Assembly (NCBI GenBank): GCA_025454405.1
Contig: JALOON010000081.1
Coordinates: 1 to 58,225, forward strand
Length of the DNA stretch: 58,225 nucleotides
Source of the DNA: Oscillatoriaceae cyanobacterium Prado104
GTDB lineage: Bacteria > Cyanobacteriota > Cyanobacteriia > Cyanobacteriales > Microcoleaceae
Direction of reading: 5' to 3'
Part shown: piece after piece, positions 17,329 to 25,729 of the stretch
Layout: each line of letters opens with the position of its first letter
How positions within the stretch are numbered: position 1 is the stretch's first letter
The notes under the pieces: model-generated
Seen by the model: the letters and a program-made list of their open reading frames with translations, nothing else
Database searches by the model: none
Told to the model about the DNA's origin: nothing
Program-made: the position numbers and the translations under genes

Positions 17329-18027
17329 ATGATTTTACCAGCTAATTCCAGTTACATTTACTTGCACGGATTTGCTTCAAGCCCCGATTCGGCAAAAGCT
17401 AATTATCTGCGCGATCGATTTGATTCTCTGGGAATTGACCTCAAAACTCCCGATCTCAATCAAAACGATTTTTCCCATCTCACTCTCACCAGGCAGTTGC
17501 AGCAAATAGAAACAGAATTTTTTCCACCCCAAATTTCCCCAACTAGCCTGAATAATGAAGTGCAAAAAGAGGTAGCCGAGGTAACAGTAATTGGGTCAAG
17601 TTTTGGGGGGCTGACAGCCGCGTGGCTGGCCCAGCGACAATTGGCGGTAAAACAAATAGTTTTGCTGGCACCAGCTTTTCAATTTCTATCTCACTGGCTG
17701 CCAATGCTGGGACAGCAACAGTTGGAAAAATGGCAATCCGAGGGATATTTATCGGTTTATCACTACGGCGAACAGCGCTATTTGCCGTTAAGTTACCGTT
17801 TCGTGTCAGAAATGGCTCAATATCCCGAAGAAAAATTAATGCGATCGGTCCCTGCATTAATCCTGCACGGCAAGCATGATACAATAATACCGATTCAAGC
17901 TAGCAGAAATTTTGCCGCCAACCGTCCCTGGGTGCAATTAATAGAATTAGAAGACGATCACTCCTTGGGAAATGTCTTAACAACAATTTGGGAAGCGATT
18001 CAAAATTTTTGCCAGTTCAAAAATTAA
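17329..18027 (+). CDS. YqiA/YcfP-like alpha/beta-fold esterase
   Basis: The start was chosen at ATG 17329, giving 232 residues, because homology begins at SSYIYLHGFASSPDSAKANY. YLHGFASSP is the typical opening of YqiA-type esterases. The nucleophile elbow is GSSFGG near residue 88. LILHGKHDTIIP carries the acid Asp, and LEDDHSLG the catalytic His. The protein is soluble. The family hydrolyses short acyl esters in vitro; the physiological substrate is unknown. The polyphosphate glucokinase gene follows 34 bp later, so the two are probably co-transcribed. Confidence 0.85.
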   Translation: MILPANSSYIYLHGFASSPDSAKANYLRDRFDSLGIDLKTPDLNQNDFSHLTLTRQLQQIETEFFPPQISPTSLNNEVQKEVAEVTVIGSSFGGLTAAWLAQRQLAVKQIVLLAPAFQFLSHWLPMLGQQQLEKWQSEGYLSVYHYGEQRYLPLSYRFVSEMAQYPEEKLMRSVPALILHGKHDTIIPIQASRNFAANRPWVQLIELEDDHSLGNVLTTIWEAIQNFCQFKN

Positions 18028-18061
18028 AATTAGGTTAATTTCTGAGTTTCAGGAAAAGCGA

Positions 18062-18769
18062 ATGTTGGAACAAGATCGATCGACCCGCACTTTAGCCGTT
18101 GACATCGGCGGTAGCGGCATTAAAGTTATGGTTTTGAACGAAAAAGGCGAACCTCAAACGGAACGAAACCGCCTCGAAACTCCTCAACCGCCGAAACCGG
18201 AACCGATACTAGAAGCGATCGCATCCTTAGCAGGAACGCAGGGAGAATTCGATCGAGTATCTGTCGGTTTCCCCGGAGTCGTGCGCCTGGGCGTCATCAA
18301 AACCGCAGTAAATTTAGATCCATCTTGGATCGATTTTGACTTAGAAACTACCCTCAAAGATCGGTTGGGAAAACCCGCGCGAGTTGCCAACGATGCCGAC
18401 ATTCAAGGATTGGGAGCAATTGCGGGAATCGGAGTAGAATTAGTAGTTACCCTCGGTACGGGTTTTGGTTCTGCCCTATTTGTCGATGGCATCTTGGTGC
18501 CGAATCTAGAATTAGGACATCACCCGTTCCGCAAAGGAGAAAGTTACGAACAGCAATTGGGTCGTTTTGCCTTAGATACAGTAGGTAGCAAAAGATGGAA
18601 CCGCCGTCTTGAAAAGGCGATCGTTTACCTGCAAAATCTATTTAATTGCGATTGCCTTTATATCGGCGGTGGCAATACTAAAAAAATTGCTTTTGAGTTA
18701 CCGCCGAAGGTAAAGATAGTACCAAATATTAGCGGTTTGTTAGGCGGCATCGCTTTGTGGCGCGATTGA
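18062..18769 (+). CDS. ppgK: Polyphosphate-dependent glucokinase (ROK family)
   Basis: The protein has 235 residues. The N-terminus RTLAVDIGGSGIKVMVLN is the phosphate-binding loop of the ASKHA fold. ANDADIQGLGA carries the catalytic Asp, and VTLGTGFGSALFVDG is the second phosphate loop. ELGHHPFRKGESYEQ is typical of the polyphosphate-using subgroup and of its cyanobacterial members (All1371 of Anabaena is a characterised example). It phosphorylates glucose with polyphosphate. AGGAAAAG before the ATG is a good ribosome site. A link with the glycogen genes glgC and GH13, 6-8 kb away, is functional only. Confidence 0.87.
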   Translation: MLEQDRSTRTLAVDIGGSGIKVMVLNEKGEPQTERNRLETPQPPKPEPILEAIASLAGTQGEFDRVSVGFPGVVRLGVIKTAVNLDPSWIDFDLETTLKDRLGKPARVANDADIQGLGAIAGIGVELVVTLGTGFGSALFVDGILVPNLELGHHPFRKGESYEQQLGRFALDTVGSKRWNRRLEKAIVYLQNLFNCDCLYIGGGNTKKIAFELPPKVKIVPNISGLLGGIALWRD

Positions 18770-18920
18770 ATCATGGCGCGATTGCATAAACCTGCCGGTA
18801 CAATTCTGCGGAATCGCTATCTTACCAAATATTAAAGGTGATTAGCCCCTAAGTGGGTGGCGGATGGTTTTTAGGACTAGGTTTAAATCCCCATCTTTTT
18901 CAGCGAACAGCGGACAGCAG

Positions 18921-19021
18921 ATAGTTGACAGTTATCAACCAGATGAAGATGAAACGCTCAACTCTTAACTCTCAACTTTCAACTTGTATTCTGTCAACTG
19001 TCAACTGTCAACTATCAACTG
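18921..19021. repeat. Heptanucleotide (GTCAACT)n repeats
   Basis: Units of CAACTGT/CAACTCT at about 18957-19021, preceded by single AGTTGAC copies. The array ends at the stop codon of the WGxxGxxG gene. Similar arrays lie at 27022-27075, 31468-31518 and 43862-43892. Confidence 0.75.
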
Positions 19022-19022
19022 T

Positions 19023-19304
19023 TTAAGGCATCGGATCGCGGTAGCGCGCTGGTTCATCCTTGCGGAACAGATTTGCTAAACCGAGGATGCCCAACAAACC
19101 AAGCGCACCCCAGTGGTTGTTGTCCCGCCTGCTTTCTTGAAAAGGAGTTCTATCTAGAATCACTCGATTGGAATCAGTATTGTTTTGTGCCGGAGCGGAG
19201 TTAGTTTGAGCCTCAGCAGGTAAAGCTGATGGTAAAATAGTTAAACTCAAAGCCAACAGGCTAGCGCCAGCAAATTTAGATAAAGTAGAATGCTTGAGTT
19301 GCAC
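19023..19304 (-). CDS. WGxxGxxG family secreted protein
   Basis: The 93-residue reading starts at GTG 19304 with a strong GGAGG six bases before it. A signal peptide covers about 1-32 (AGASLLALSLTILPSALPAEAQ). A short linker follows, then NHWGALGLLGILGLANLFRK, the hydrophobic WGxxGxxG motif with a basic end, and a short RYRDPMP tail. This small family is common in cyanobacteria. The C-terminal motif looks like a membrane or sorting signal. Function unknown. Confidence 0.85.
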   Translation of the reverse strand: MQLKHSTLSKFAGASLLALSLTILPSALPAEAQTNSAPAQNNTDSNRVILDRTPFQESRRDNNHWGALGLLGILGLANLFRKDEPARYRDPMP

Positions 19305-19429
19305 GATCGACCTCCAATTTCAGCAGTTACTCTCTCAAACTACTCAACTTGTCACCGCGATCGCATCAATCGATCGACAGAAACTAAATTCTCTCTCCTA
19401 TTGCTTTCGAGATAGAAGTTGACAGTTGG

Positions 19430-19650
19430 TAAGGAGTTTTGAGTTTTGAATTTTGAGTTTTGAGTTAAAGACAGTTTGCGGGAGTTTTGAATTTTGAGTT
19501 TTGAGTTTTGAGTTAAAGACAGTTTGCGGGAGTTTTGAATTTTGAATTTTGAGTTTTGAGTTAAAGACAGTTTGCGGGAGTTTTGAATTTTGAATTTTGA
19601 GTTAAAGACAGTTCTTTATTCAAAACTCAAAACTTAACACTTAGCACTTC
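19430..19650. repeat. (TTTTGAG)n array with higher-order 70-80 bp repeat
   Basis: TTTTGAG/TTTTGAA heptamers are grouped in four blocks, each ending in TTAAAGACAGTTTGCGGGAG or a variant. The reverse complement (AACTCAAAAC) at 19619-19633 can pair with the array. It lies directly upstream of hisC. Confidence 0.85.
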
Positions 19651-19686
19651 CCCTCTTCCCCTCTCCTATTTTTCCTTTTTCTTACC

Positions 19687-20850
19687 ATGCTTAACTTTAT
19701 CAGAAAAGACTTAGCCGAACTTACCGCCTACACGCCCCATCCGGGAGGCGCATCAGGAGAACCCGCACGATCGGAAATTATCTTAGATCGCCTCGATACT
19801 AACGAATGTCCCTACGATTTACCGATAGAATTAAAACAAAAACTAGCTTGGAATTACCAACAGCTAATTGAAACAAATCGTTATCCCGACGGAGGACACG
19901 CAGCCCTCAAAACCGAGATCGCCCAATATGTCAGCGAATCCTTAAATGTCACTTCACAAGGAATTATACAGCCCGAAAATGCCTTTACAGCCGACAATAT
20001 TTCTGTTGGTAATGGTTCCGATGAATTAATTCGATCGCTCTTAATTGCTACTTGCTTGGACGGCCAAGGTTCCATCTTCGTTGCCAATCCCACCTTTTCC
20101 ATGTATGCAATTATCGCCCAAACCCTCGGAATTCCCGTTGTCAGCGGGAACCGAAAAGCAGATAATTTTGAAATAGATATTGAAGCAGCAACAAGGGCGA
20201 TCGAACAAACGCAAAATCCCCGCGCGCGCGCAGTATTCGTCGTTCATCCAAATTCCCCCACAGCCAACGCTTTAACCGCAGCAGAAATAGAATGGCTGGA
20301 AACATTGCCAGAGAATATTTTGATTGTAATTGACGAAGCCTATTTTGAATTCAGCCAAAACACCCTAGCTGGGAAACTGGACCAACATCCGAATTGGATA
20401 ATTTTGCGAACATTTTCCAAAGCATTTCGCTTGGCATCAATGAGAATCGGATATGCGATCGCGCATCCCGAACTTGCAGCAGCATTAGAAAAAATTCGCC
20501 TCCCCTACAACTTGCCAAGTTTCTCGCAAATCGCAGCCGAATTCGCCCTAGCCCAACGAGAATTATTGCTAGCAACAATTCCCGAAACAATATCGGAAAG
20601 AGCAAAATTAATTGCAGCGCTAACTCCCATCCAAAAATTGCAAATTTGGCCGAGTGCGGCTAACTTTATTTACCTGCGATTCAAAGCAAGCGACAGCGAA
20701 TCTGCCGAACACAAACACAAAGAAATCATGCAGCAGCTAAAAGCAAAAGGAACTTTAATTCGACATACGCGAGGAGGATTGCGAATTACCGTCGGTACGC
20801 CAGAAGAAAATCAGCGCACAGTCGATCGAATATCTGCGATTTTGACTTGA
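19687..20850 (+). CDS. hisC: Histidinol-phosphate aminotransferase
   Basis: A PLP-dependent class I/II aminotransferase of 387 residues that converts imidazole-acetol phosphate and glutamate to histidinol phosphate in histidine synthesis. Visible features are LDTNECPYDLP (substrate-binding start), ISVGNGSDELI (phosphate-binding loop), HPNSPTAN, VIDEAYFEF (PLP-binding Asp-x-Ala-Tyr), and FSKAFRLASMRIGY with the PLP lysine at about 245. RHTRGGLRITVGTPEEN near the C-terminus binds the phosphate. It is alone, with no other his genes nearby, as is usual in cyanobacteria. A short heptamer array abuts its 5' end. Confidence 0.92.
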   Translation: MLNFIRKDLAELTAYTPHPGGASGEPARSEIILDRLDTNECPYDLPIELKQKLAWNYQQLIETNRYPDGGHAALKTEIAQYVSESLNVTSQGIIQPENAFTADNISVGNGSDELIRSLLIATCLDGQGSIFVANPTFSMYAIIAQTLGIPVVSGNRKADNFEIDIEAATRAIEQTQNPRARAVFVVHPNSPTANALTAAEIEWLETLPENILIVIDEAYFEFSQNTLAGKLDQHPNWIILRTFSKAFRLASMRIGYAIAHPELAAALEKIRLPYNLPSFSQIAAEFALAQRELLLATIPETISERAKLIAALTPIQKLQIWPSAANFIYLRFKASDSESAEHKHKEIMQQLKAKGTLIRHTRGGLRITVGTPEENQRTVDRISAILT

Positions 20851-20888
20851 CAAAAACTGGAAGAAATGGTAAAAACCAAATCATTATG

Positions 20889-21200
20889 CTGTAGGTTGGG
20901 TTGAGCGATAGCGAAACCCAACAAGCAAGGTCTAAAAATGTTGTAGGTTGGGTTGAGCGATAGCGAAACCCAACAAGCAAGGTCTAAAAATGCTGTAGGT
21001 TGGGTTGAGCGATAGCGAAACCCAACACGAAAAGTCCAGATAATGTTGAGTTGAGTTTCGATCGATTGTGTTGGGTTTCGTTCCTCAACTCAACCTACCT
21101 TAATATCTATCGATTGTGTTGGGTTTCGTTCCTCAACCCAACCTACCTTAATATCTATCGACTCTGTTGGGTTTGTTCCTCAACCCAACCTACTCTAAAA
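20889..21200. repeat. REP-like palindrome array upstream of the RAYT gene
   Basis: Three head-to-tail units of about 52 bp (20889, 20941, 20993) carry GTAGGTTGGGTT-GAGCG...AAACCCAAC, in which GTTGGGTT and AACCCAAC pair. Three further units in reverse orientation (TGTTGGGTTTCGTTCC ... AACCTAC) fill 21039-21200. The first and last sets face each other. Confidence 0.9.
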
Positions 21201-21215
21201 ATAAGTGCTTAGCCC

Positions 21216-21758
21216 ATGCAGTATCGTCGTCTAAAAACTCCCGGTGCTACCTACTTTTTTACTATTGTTACCCACCAGCGCCAACGCTTATTTTCTGACC
21301 CCGAAATGGTAGAATTGCTGCGTGCTGCCTTCCGCAATGTTATAGCTAGATTTCCTTTGACAATTGATGCTATGGTTGTTTTGCCCGACCATTTCCATTG
21401 TATTTGGACTTTGCCCGATCGAGATGCTAATTTTTCAACTCGCTGGCGATTAATCAAAAATCACTTCACTCGTAATTGTCCCGATAAATACAAACAAACT
21501 CCCCCTGTTTCTCGTTTAAAAAAAGGCGAGCAATCTATATGGCAGAGGCGGTTTTGGGAGCATCAAATTAAAGATGAGCTTGATTTTATTAATCATGTGG
21601 ATTACATTCATTACAATCCGGTGAAGCATGGATTAGTTGGCGCACCTCGAGATTGGGAGTATTCGAGTTTTCATCGCTACGTGCGAGATGGTTGTTATGT
21701 AAGCGATTGGGGTGCGAATGTTAGGATGGAATGGGACAGTGATGTTGGTCAAGAATGA
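21216..21758 (+). CDS. REP-associated tyrosine transposase (RAYT, Y1/IS200-like)
   Basis: The protein has 180 residues. MVVLPDHFHCIWTLP holds the HUH (H-x-H) metal site of Y1 transposases. HVDYIHYNPVKHGLVGAP holds the catalytic tyrosine region typical of RAYTs, and the start (YRRLKTPGATYFFTIVTHQRQ) is typical too. It acts on single-stranded REP hairpins. It is flanked on both sides by GTTGGGTT/AACCCAAC palindromes, the expected arrangement of a REP-RAYT unit. The gene is intact and the domain length is normal. Confidence 0.93.
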   Translation: MQYRRLKTPGATYFFTIVTHQRQRLFSDPEMVELLRAAFRNVIARFPLTIDAMVVLPDHFHCIWTLPDRDANFSTRWRLIKNHFTRNCPDKYKQTPPVSRLKKGEQSIWQRRFWEHQIKDELDFINHVDYIHYNPVKHGLVGAPRDWEYSSFHRYVRDGCYVSDWGANVRMEWDSDVGQE

Positions 21759-21784
21759 TAAATATTAGTTTTGCAACAAATCTT

Positions 21785-22022
21785 CCGTAGGTTGGGTTGT
21801 AACGATAGTGGAAACCCAACATCAATATCAATGAAAACTCATTAAATCTTCTGTAGGTTGGGTTGCAACGTTAGTGGAAACCCAACATCAATATCAATGA
21901 AAACTCAAAATTAACATCTATCTGGTGGGGCAAGGGTAAAACGTAGGATTCGTTTCTAGACAGAACCTACGGCTAATTTACAACTCCTTTGGGTTGGGTT
22001 GAGGAACGAAACCCAACCTACT
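21785..22022. repeat. REP-like palindromes downstream of the RAYT gene
   Basis: Two units of about 65 bp (GTAGGTTGGGTT-GTAACGATAGTGG-AAACCCAAC) start near 21787 and 21852. They share the tail ATCAATATCAATGAAAACTC. One more (GGGTTGGGTTGAGGAACGAA ...) at 21988-22020 abuts the next gene's stop codon. The loop sequences differ from the upstream array. Confidence 0.88.
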
Positions 22023-22024
22023 TT

Positions 22025-22591
22025 CTACTTTCCTAGGCGTGCCGCCCGAATAGTTTGCGGAAATACGCCCACTAATAGCGCCCAAGCACGATCGGGAATT
22101 TGTGCTACAGTTTCCGCATCAAAATACTGTTCAAACTGATTTAACAACATTTGCGCGCGTTCCAAGGCAACAGGCTTTGCCGTTAATTGTTCCATTAACC
22201 GCACCCAATGCCTGCGAATCGCATAAGCTTTCTGCCTCTCTTCCGGAGATACGGGACACACAAAATGAAAATCGCCTACAGGAATTACCTCCTGGCAATC
22301 AACATCAAAAGTACCGCCCGCAGCAGCCCCCGGCCCGGCAAACTCTGCATGAAAGCGCTTAATCAAAATCAAACCGTTCCGGCGACGGCTGTCTACCATC
22401 AACAGTTGGCCTCTGTTGATTGCTGCGAGAATATCAGGGGGGTGAGTGTTCTCAGTCAAATCTGTACCAAATTTCCGATGCCGCAAGTCCGCAGGAGCGA
22501 ATCGGCCAGCGCGGACCATACTAGAGTTAAGATCCCAGTTGGATGAATTACCAAATCTGCGATCCTCCAGTGACCGATCGAGATGATTCAT
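22025..22591 (-). CDS. Conserved-looking cyanobacterial hypothetical protein
   Basis: I do not recognise the 188-residue protein. It is soluble, with no signal peptide. The N-terminal 50 residues are polar. A central part (GQLLMVDSRRRNGLILIKRF) looks like a small beta-domain. The helical C-terminal half contains RRHWVRLMEQL and IPDRAWALLVGVFP. Codon use matches the surroundings. It diverges from the DUF2358 gene with only 37 bp between the starts, so the promoters overlap. The ATG lacks a clear ribosome site. Confidence 0.65.
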   Translation of the reverse strand: MNHLDRSLEDRRFGNSSNWDLNSSMVRAGRFAPADLRHRKFGTDLTENTHPPDILAAINRGQLLMVDSRRRNGLILIKRFHAEFAGPGAAAGGTFDVDCQEVIPVGDFHFVCPVSPEERQKAYAIRRHWVRLMEQLTAKPVALERAQMLLNQFEQYFDAETVAQIPDRAWALLVGVFPQTIRAARLGK

Positions 22592-22628
22592 TTAAACTTA
22601 CAAAGTAATACTGTCACAAGGTGGTAAC

Positions 22629-23066
22629 TTGAGCGCGATCGAATATCAAACGCAGGTAGAACGAAACCTAGACACCCTGAAAGCGGATCTGCCGACGCTT
22701 TTTGAAAAAGACATCTCCTATAATATCTACACAAAGGGTATTTATTTTCAAGATCCAGTTAACAAATTTAAAGGAAAAATTAACTACCGCATAATCTTTT
22801 GGACATTGCGGTTTCACGGTCAGCTATTTTTCAGCGAGATTTACTTCGACCTGCACGACACGAATCAGACTGCCCCCAATACTATCGTGGCAAATTGGAC
22901 TGTTCGCGGGAGATTGCGGGTCCCTTGGAAAGCGCGCATCTTCTTCAACGGCTATTCTACCTACAAGCTGGATGAAAACGGCTTAATTTACGAACATATC
23001 GATACCTGGGACAGAAAACCCGGAGAAATTTTAAAGCAGTTTTTCCGCCCTGGGAAAGATGGATGA
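22629..23066 (+). CDS. DUF2358 family protein (NTF2/SnoaL-like)
   Basis: The 145-residue reading starts at TTG 22629, preceded by AAGGTGG. LFEKDISYNIYTKGIYFQDP, then FWTLRFHGQLFF and NTIVANWTVRGRL, are typical of DUF2358, a family of cyanobacteria and plant plastids with an NTF2-like cone fold. No catalytic residues can be assigned. The protein is soluble. It diverges from the preceding hypothetical gene. Function unknown; the plant members hint at a photosynthesis-related role, but that is inference. Confidence 0.82.
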   Translation: MSAIEYQTQVERNLDTLKADLPTLFEKDISYNIYTKGIYFQDPVNKFKGKINYRIIFWTLRFHGQLFFSEIYFDLHDTNQTAPNTIVANWTVRGRLRVPWKARIFFNGYSTYKLDENGLIYEHIDTWDRKPGEILKQFFRPGKDG

Positions 23067-23423
23067 TTTTAGGTTTTCGCTTGAGAATTTTTGATGGAAA
23101 ATTTTAGAGGCATCGAACTATTTTCTATTTGAGTTGCCAGCGGAAACCTTTTGGGTTTTTCAACTATCAACCATCAACTATAGCTGTCCTTTCAGGAGTC
23201 GTAAAGTTTTTACCCCACCCCAGCCCTCCCCTTAGTAAGGGGAGGGAGTAAGAAATTCACAAATGATTTAGGATTGCTATATCAACGCTATACTCTTCCT
23301 TCTAGTTATCACAATTTATCAAATAATCATCAGCCTTATGACTCATTTTATCCGAGGAGTAAATTGCTAAAATAACAGTCACCCGAAACAAATTTTTTGC
23401 TAGTTGCACTCCTAAAAAACATC
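23067..23423. other. Spacer with one C-rich palindrome
   Basis: Contains CCCTCCCC-TTAGTAA-GGGGAGGG at about 23226-23248, a common cyanobacterial palindrome. Otherwise no gene or regulatory site is seen. Confidence 0.5.
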
Positions 23424-23837
23424 ATGGCTGATCTTGTCGATACTGCCGCCAACTCCGGCTCTTTCAAAACGCTTCTGACTGTTATTGAAGCGGCAGATTT
23501 GTTAGAATTATTGCAAAGTCCGGGACCCTACACCGTTTTAGCACCAACAGACGAAGCCTTTGCCCAAATTCCCGCCAACACTATTGCTTCCTGGCTCGAA
23601 GACGTTCCCAAACTCAAGAAAATTCTCACCTATCACGTTCTTTTTGGAGAAGTCTTAACTGATAATTTTGCTGAGCTGAATTCTGCTGAAACTGTGGAAG
23701 GTTCTGTTGTGGGAATCGATACATCTGACGGCATTAAAATCAATGATGCTAAAGTTATCACTCCAGACATTCTTGCAGATAACGGCGTTATTCATGTTAT
23801 TGATGCGGTGCTAGTTCCTGCCTTAGTAGCGGCTTAA
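23424..23837 (+). CDS. Fasciclin (FAS1) domain protein
   Basis: The ATG at 23424 gives 137 residues, a single FAS1 domain. H1 motif: YTVLAPTDEAFAQIP. YH motif: LTYHVLFGEVL. H2-like end: ADNGVIHVIDAVLVP. The start MADLVDTAANSGSFKTL is that of secreted bacterial FAS1 proteins, but there is no signal peptide, so this one is predicted to be cytoplasmic or exported by an unusual path. FAS1 domains mediate adhesion. An earlier in-frame start gives no signal peptide either. Confidence 0.9.
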   Translation: MADLVDTAANSGSFKTLLTVIEAADLLELLQSPGPYTVLAPTDEAFAQIPANTIASWLEDVPKLKKILTYHVLFGEVLTDNFAELNSAETVEGSVVGIDTSDGIKINDAKVITPDILADNGVIHVIDAVLVPALVAA

Positions 23838-23870
23838 CAATAAGCGTTCAGATGTTCGATGTAGATGTAA

Positions 23871-23887
23871 GGTGCGCACCGCGCACC
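23871..23887. repeat. GGTGCGC-ACC-GCGCACC hairpin repeat
   Basis: Perfect 7-bp stem with a three-base loop in the 75-bp spacer between the convergent fasciclin and GH13 genes. It is the same family as 1708-1724, and could serve as a terminator for either gene, though it has no T-run. Confidence 0.75.
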
Positions 23888-23912
23888 CTAACATAAAACA
23901 AATCGCCAAAAA

Positions 23913-25379
23913 CTAATCAGACGCACCCAGAATTAAGCCCGATCGAGCTTGCATGCTCAATGCTAACTCTTTAGTTTCTCCTAATTTTTTCCACGCAAAT
24001 TCGCTCTTACCAAACAGCAATTTATCGGGAACAGATTTCAAAGCAGCAACTTCACAACTAACATCTACCTTTTCCGTTGCCACATTGACAGCAACAACTA
24101 TTTCCTCATCCCCCAAAATGCGCGCAAACACGTAAACCGTTCCTTCAGCAAACAGAATTTGATACGATCCGGTGCGCAGGGCAGCATATTTGTGCCGCAA
24201 AGCTACCAACTGTTTGTGGTATGCTAAAACATCCAGTTCCCAGTTAGCTTGCAGGGGAAAACCGCGCCGGGAATCAGGATCTAAAGCACCGGGCAAACCA
24301 ACTTCATCGCCGTAGTAAATACTGGGAGTTCCCGGATAAGTTAACAATAGCAAAGTAGCAAGTTCTACGCTAGCTCGATCGCCCCCAGCAATTGATAGCA
24401 ACCTCGCCGTATCGTGACTTGCTAACAAGTTGAGTTGAGTTAGCTGAATTTCCCAAGGATATAAATCCAAAACCTCTTGAATTTTCTCCCCGTATTCTTT
24501 AGCAAACAGCGGCGGATAGGGATAGTAAGAACGGCCTTCGAGTTGCGCCATATCAACTCGATCGCCCGCAGCAAAAGCAATAGTTGGCGCAGCAAACAGA
24601 TAGTTCATTACCCCGTCAAATTGCGTGCCGTCCAGCCATTCCCGCGCGTCTACCCACACTTCACCGACGATATAAGCTTCGGGGTTAATTGCTTTCACTC
24701 GATCGCGAAATTCCTGCCAAAATCCCGGAGTTTTAATTTCAAAAGGAACATCCAGCCGCCAACCATCGATGCCGAATTTAATCCAATATTCGGCAATTTC
24801 CATAATGTATTCCCGCACTTCTGGATTGTCGTGATTGAAAACAGGCAGCGCGCGATTGCCATCCCAACCCACATAATTAGCTGGAAAACTGCCATCGTAG
24901 GCAGATAGAGGCCAGCCTTCAATTTTAAACCAATCCAACCAAGGAGAATGGGGGCCGTTTTCTAGGATGTCGTGAAAGAAGAAAAAGCCGCGGCTGGCGT
25001 GGTTGAATACGCCATCCAGAACAACTTTAATATTGCGATCGTGCGCGGCATCTAAAAGCTCTTTAAACGCCGGATTGCCACCCAACATCGGATCGACTTG
25101 ATAATAGTCGTGGGTGTGGTAGCGGTGATTGCTAGCCGATTGAAAAATTGGCGTAAAATAAATCGCGTTCACGCCCAAATCTTGCAAGTAGTCTAGCTGT
25201 TCCATTACCCCCCACAAATCGCCGCCTTTGTAGCCTTGCAAAGTGGGGATTTCGTGCCATTCTTCCCACATGAAGTTTTGCAGCAAGCGTTTGCGCGGCT
25301 GCTTGCTTTTGGCGAAGCGATCGGGGAATATTTGGTAGAATACCGCGTGTTTAACCCAGTCTGGAGTTTGAATCTTCAT
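23913..25379 (-). CDS. Glycoside hydrolase family 13 (cyclomaltodextrinase/neopullulanase-like)
   Basis: A 488-residue alpha-glucan hydrolase. The four GH13 regions are present: DGVFNHAS (I), GWRLDVPFE with nucleophile Asp210 (II), IVGEVW with acid/base Glu240 (III), and LLASHDTARL with Asp323 (IV). The start WVKHAVFYQIFPDRFAKSK and GYKGGDLWGV are typical of the neopullulanase/cyclomaltodextrinase subfamily. There is no N-terminal dimerisation domain and no signal peptide, so it acts in the cytosol, probably on maltodextrins from glycogen. glgC lies divergently 350 bp away. Confidence 0.9.
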   Translation of the reverse strand: MKIQTPDWVKHAVFYQIFPDRFAKSKQPRKRLLQNFMWEEWHEIPTLQGYKGGDLWGVMEQLDYLQDLGVNAIYFTPIFQSASNHRYHTHDYYQVDPMLGGNPAFKELLDAAHDRNIKVVLDGVFNHASRGFFFFHDILENGPHSPWLDWFKIEGWPLSAYDGSFPANYVGWDGNRALPVFNHDNPEVREYIMEIAEYWIKFGIDGWRLDVPFEIKTPGFWQEFRDRVKAINPEAYIVGEVWVDAREWLDGTQFDGVMNYLFAAPTIAFAAGDRVDMAQLEGRSYYPYPPLFAKEYGEKIQEVLDLYPWEIQLTQLNLLASHDTARLLSIAGGDRASVELATLLLLTYPGTPSIYYGDEVGLPGALDPDSRRGFPLQANWELDVLAYHKQLVALRHKYAALRTGSYQILFAEGTVYVFARILGDEEIVVAVNVATEKVDVSCEVAALKSVPDKLLFGKSEFAWKKLGETKELALSMQARSGLILGASD

Positions 25380-25729
25380 GCACTTTTCCTAGACTATTAC
25401 TCGATCAGGTTAATGTAGCAAAGATTTCTGGGGAATCCAACTTTTGATAGAAATAACACTGTTTGTAAAGTTTTGTTTACAAAACAACTGTTGGGGGATC
25501 GCAAAACTTTGCAGTCAACACAGGTAATACCTAACAGGTAACACCTACCACCTACCACCTATTAAACTTTCCATAATTTATCCCTAAGTATTTTAACTCA
25601 AAACTCAAAACTCAAAACTCAAAATTCAAAACTCAAAACTCAAAACTTTCTTCTCCCCCCCCTTGTCAAGAAGTCCTCACCATCCGACACTGTACTTGGA
25701 GAGTTCATCGGCAGCCAGGAGAAAGTTCC
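25380..25729. other. Divergent spacer GH13 / glgC
   Basis: Between the two starts lie a short ACCTACC run (about 25545-25560) and a CTCAAAA heptamer array (25597-25650). The last 70 bp carry AGGAGAAAG, the ribosome site of glgC. No operator is recognised. Confidence 0.5.
25597..25650. repeat. (CTCAAAA)n heptanucleotide array
   Basis: About seven tandem AACTCAAA/AATTCAAA units, the complement of the TTTTGAG arrays elsewhere, about 80 bp upstream of glgC. Confidence 0.8.

Noticed and set aside
20889..21040. Regular 52-bp repeats that might be a CRISPR array
   Set aside because: The units have no variable spacers, and they carry the REP palindrome next to a RAYT gene.
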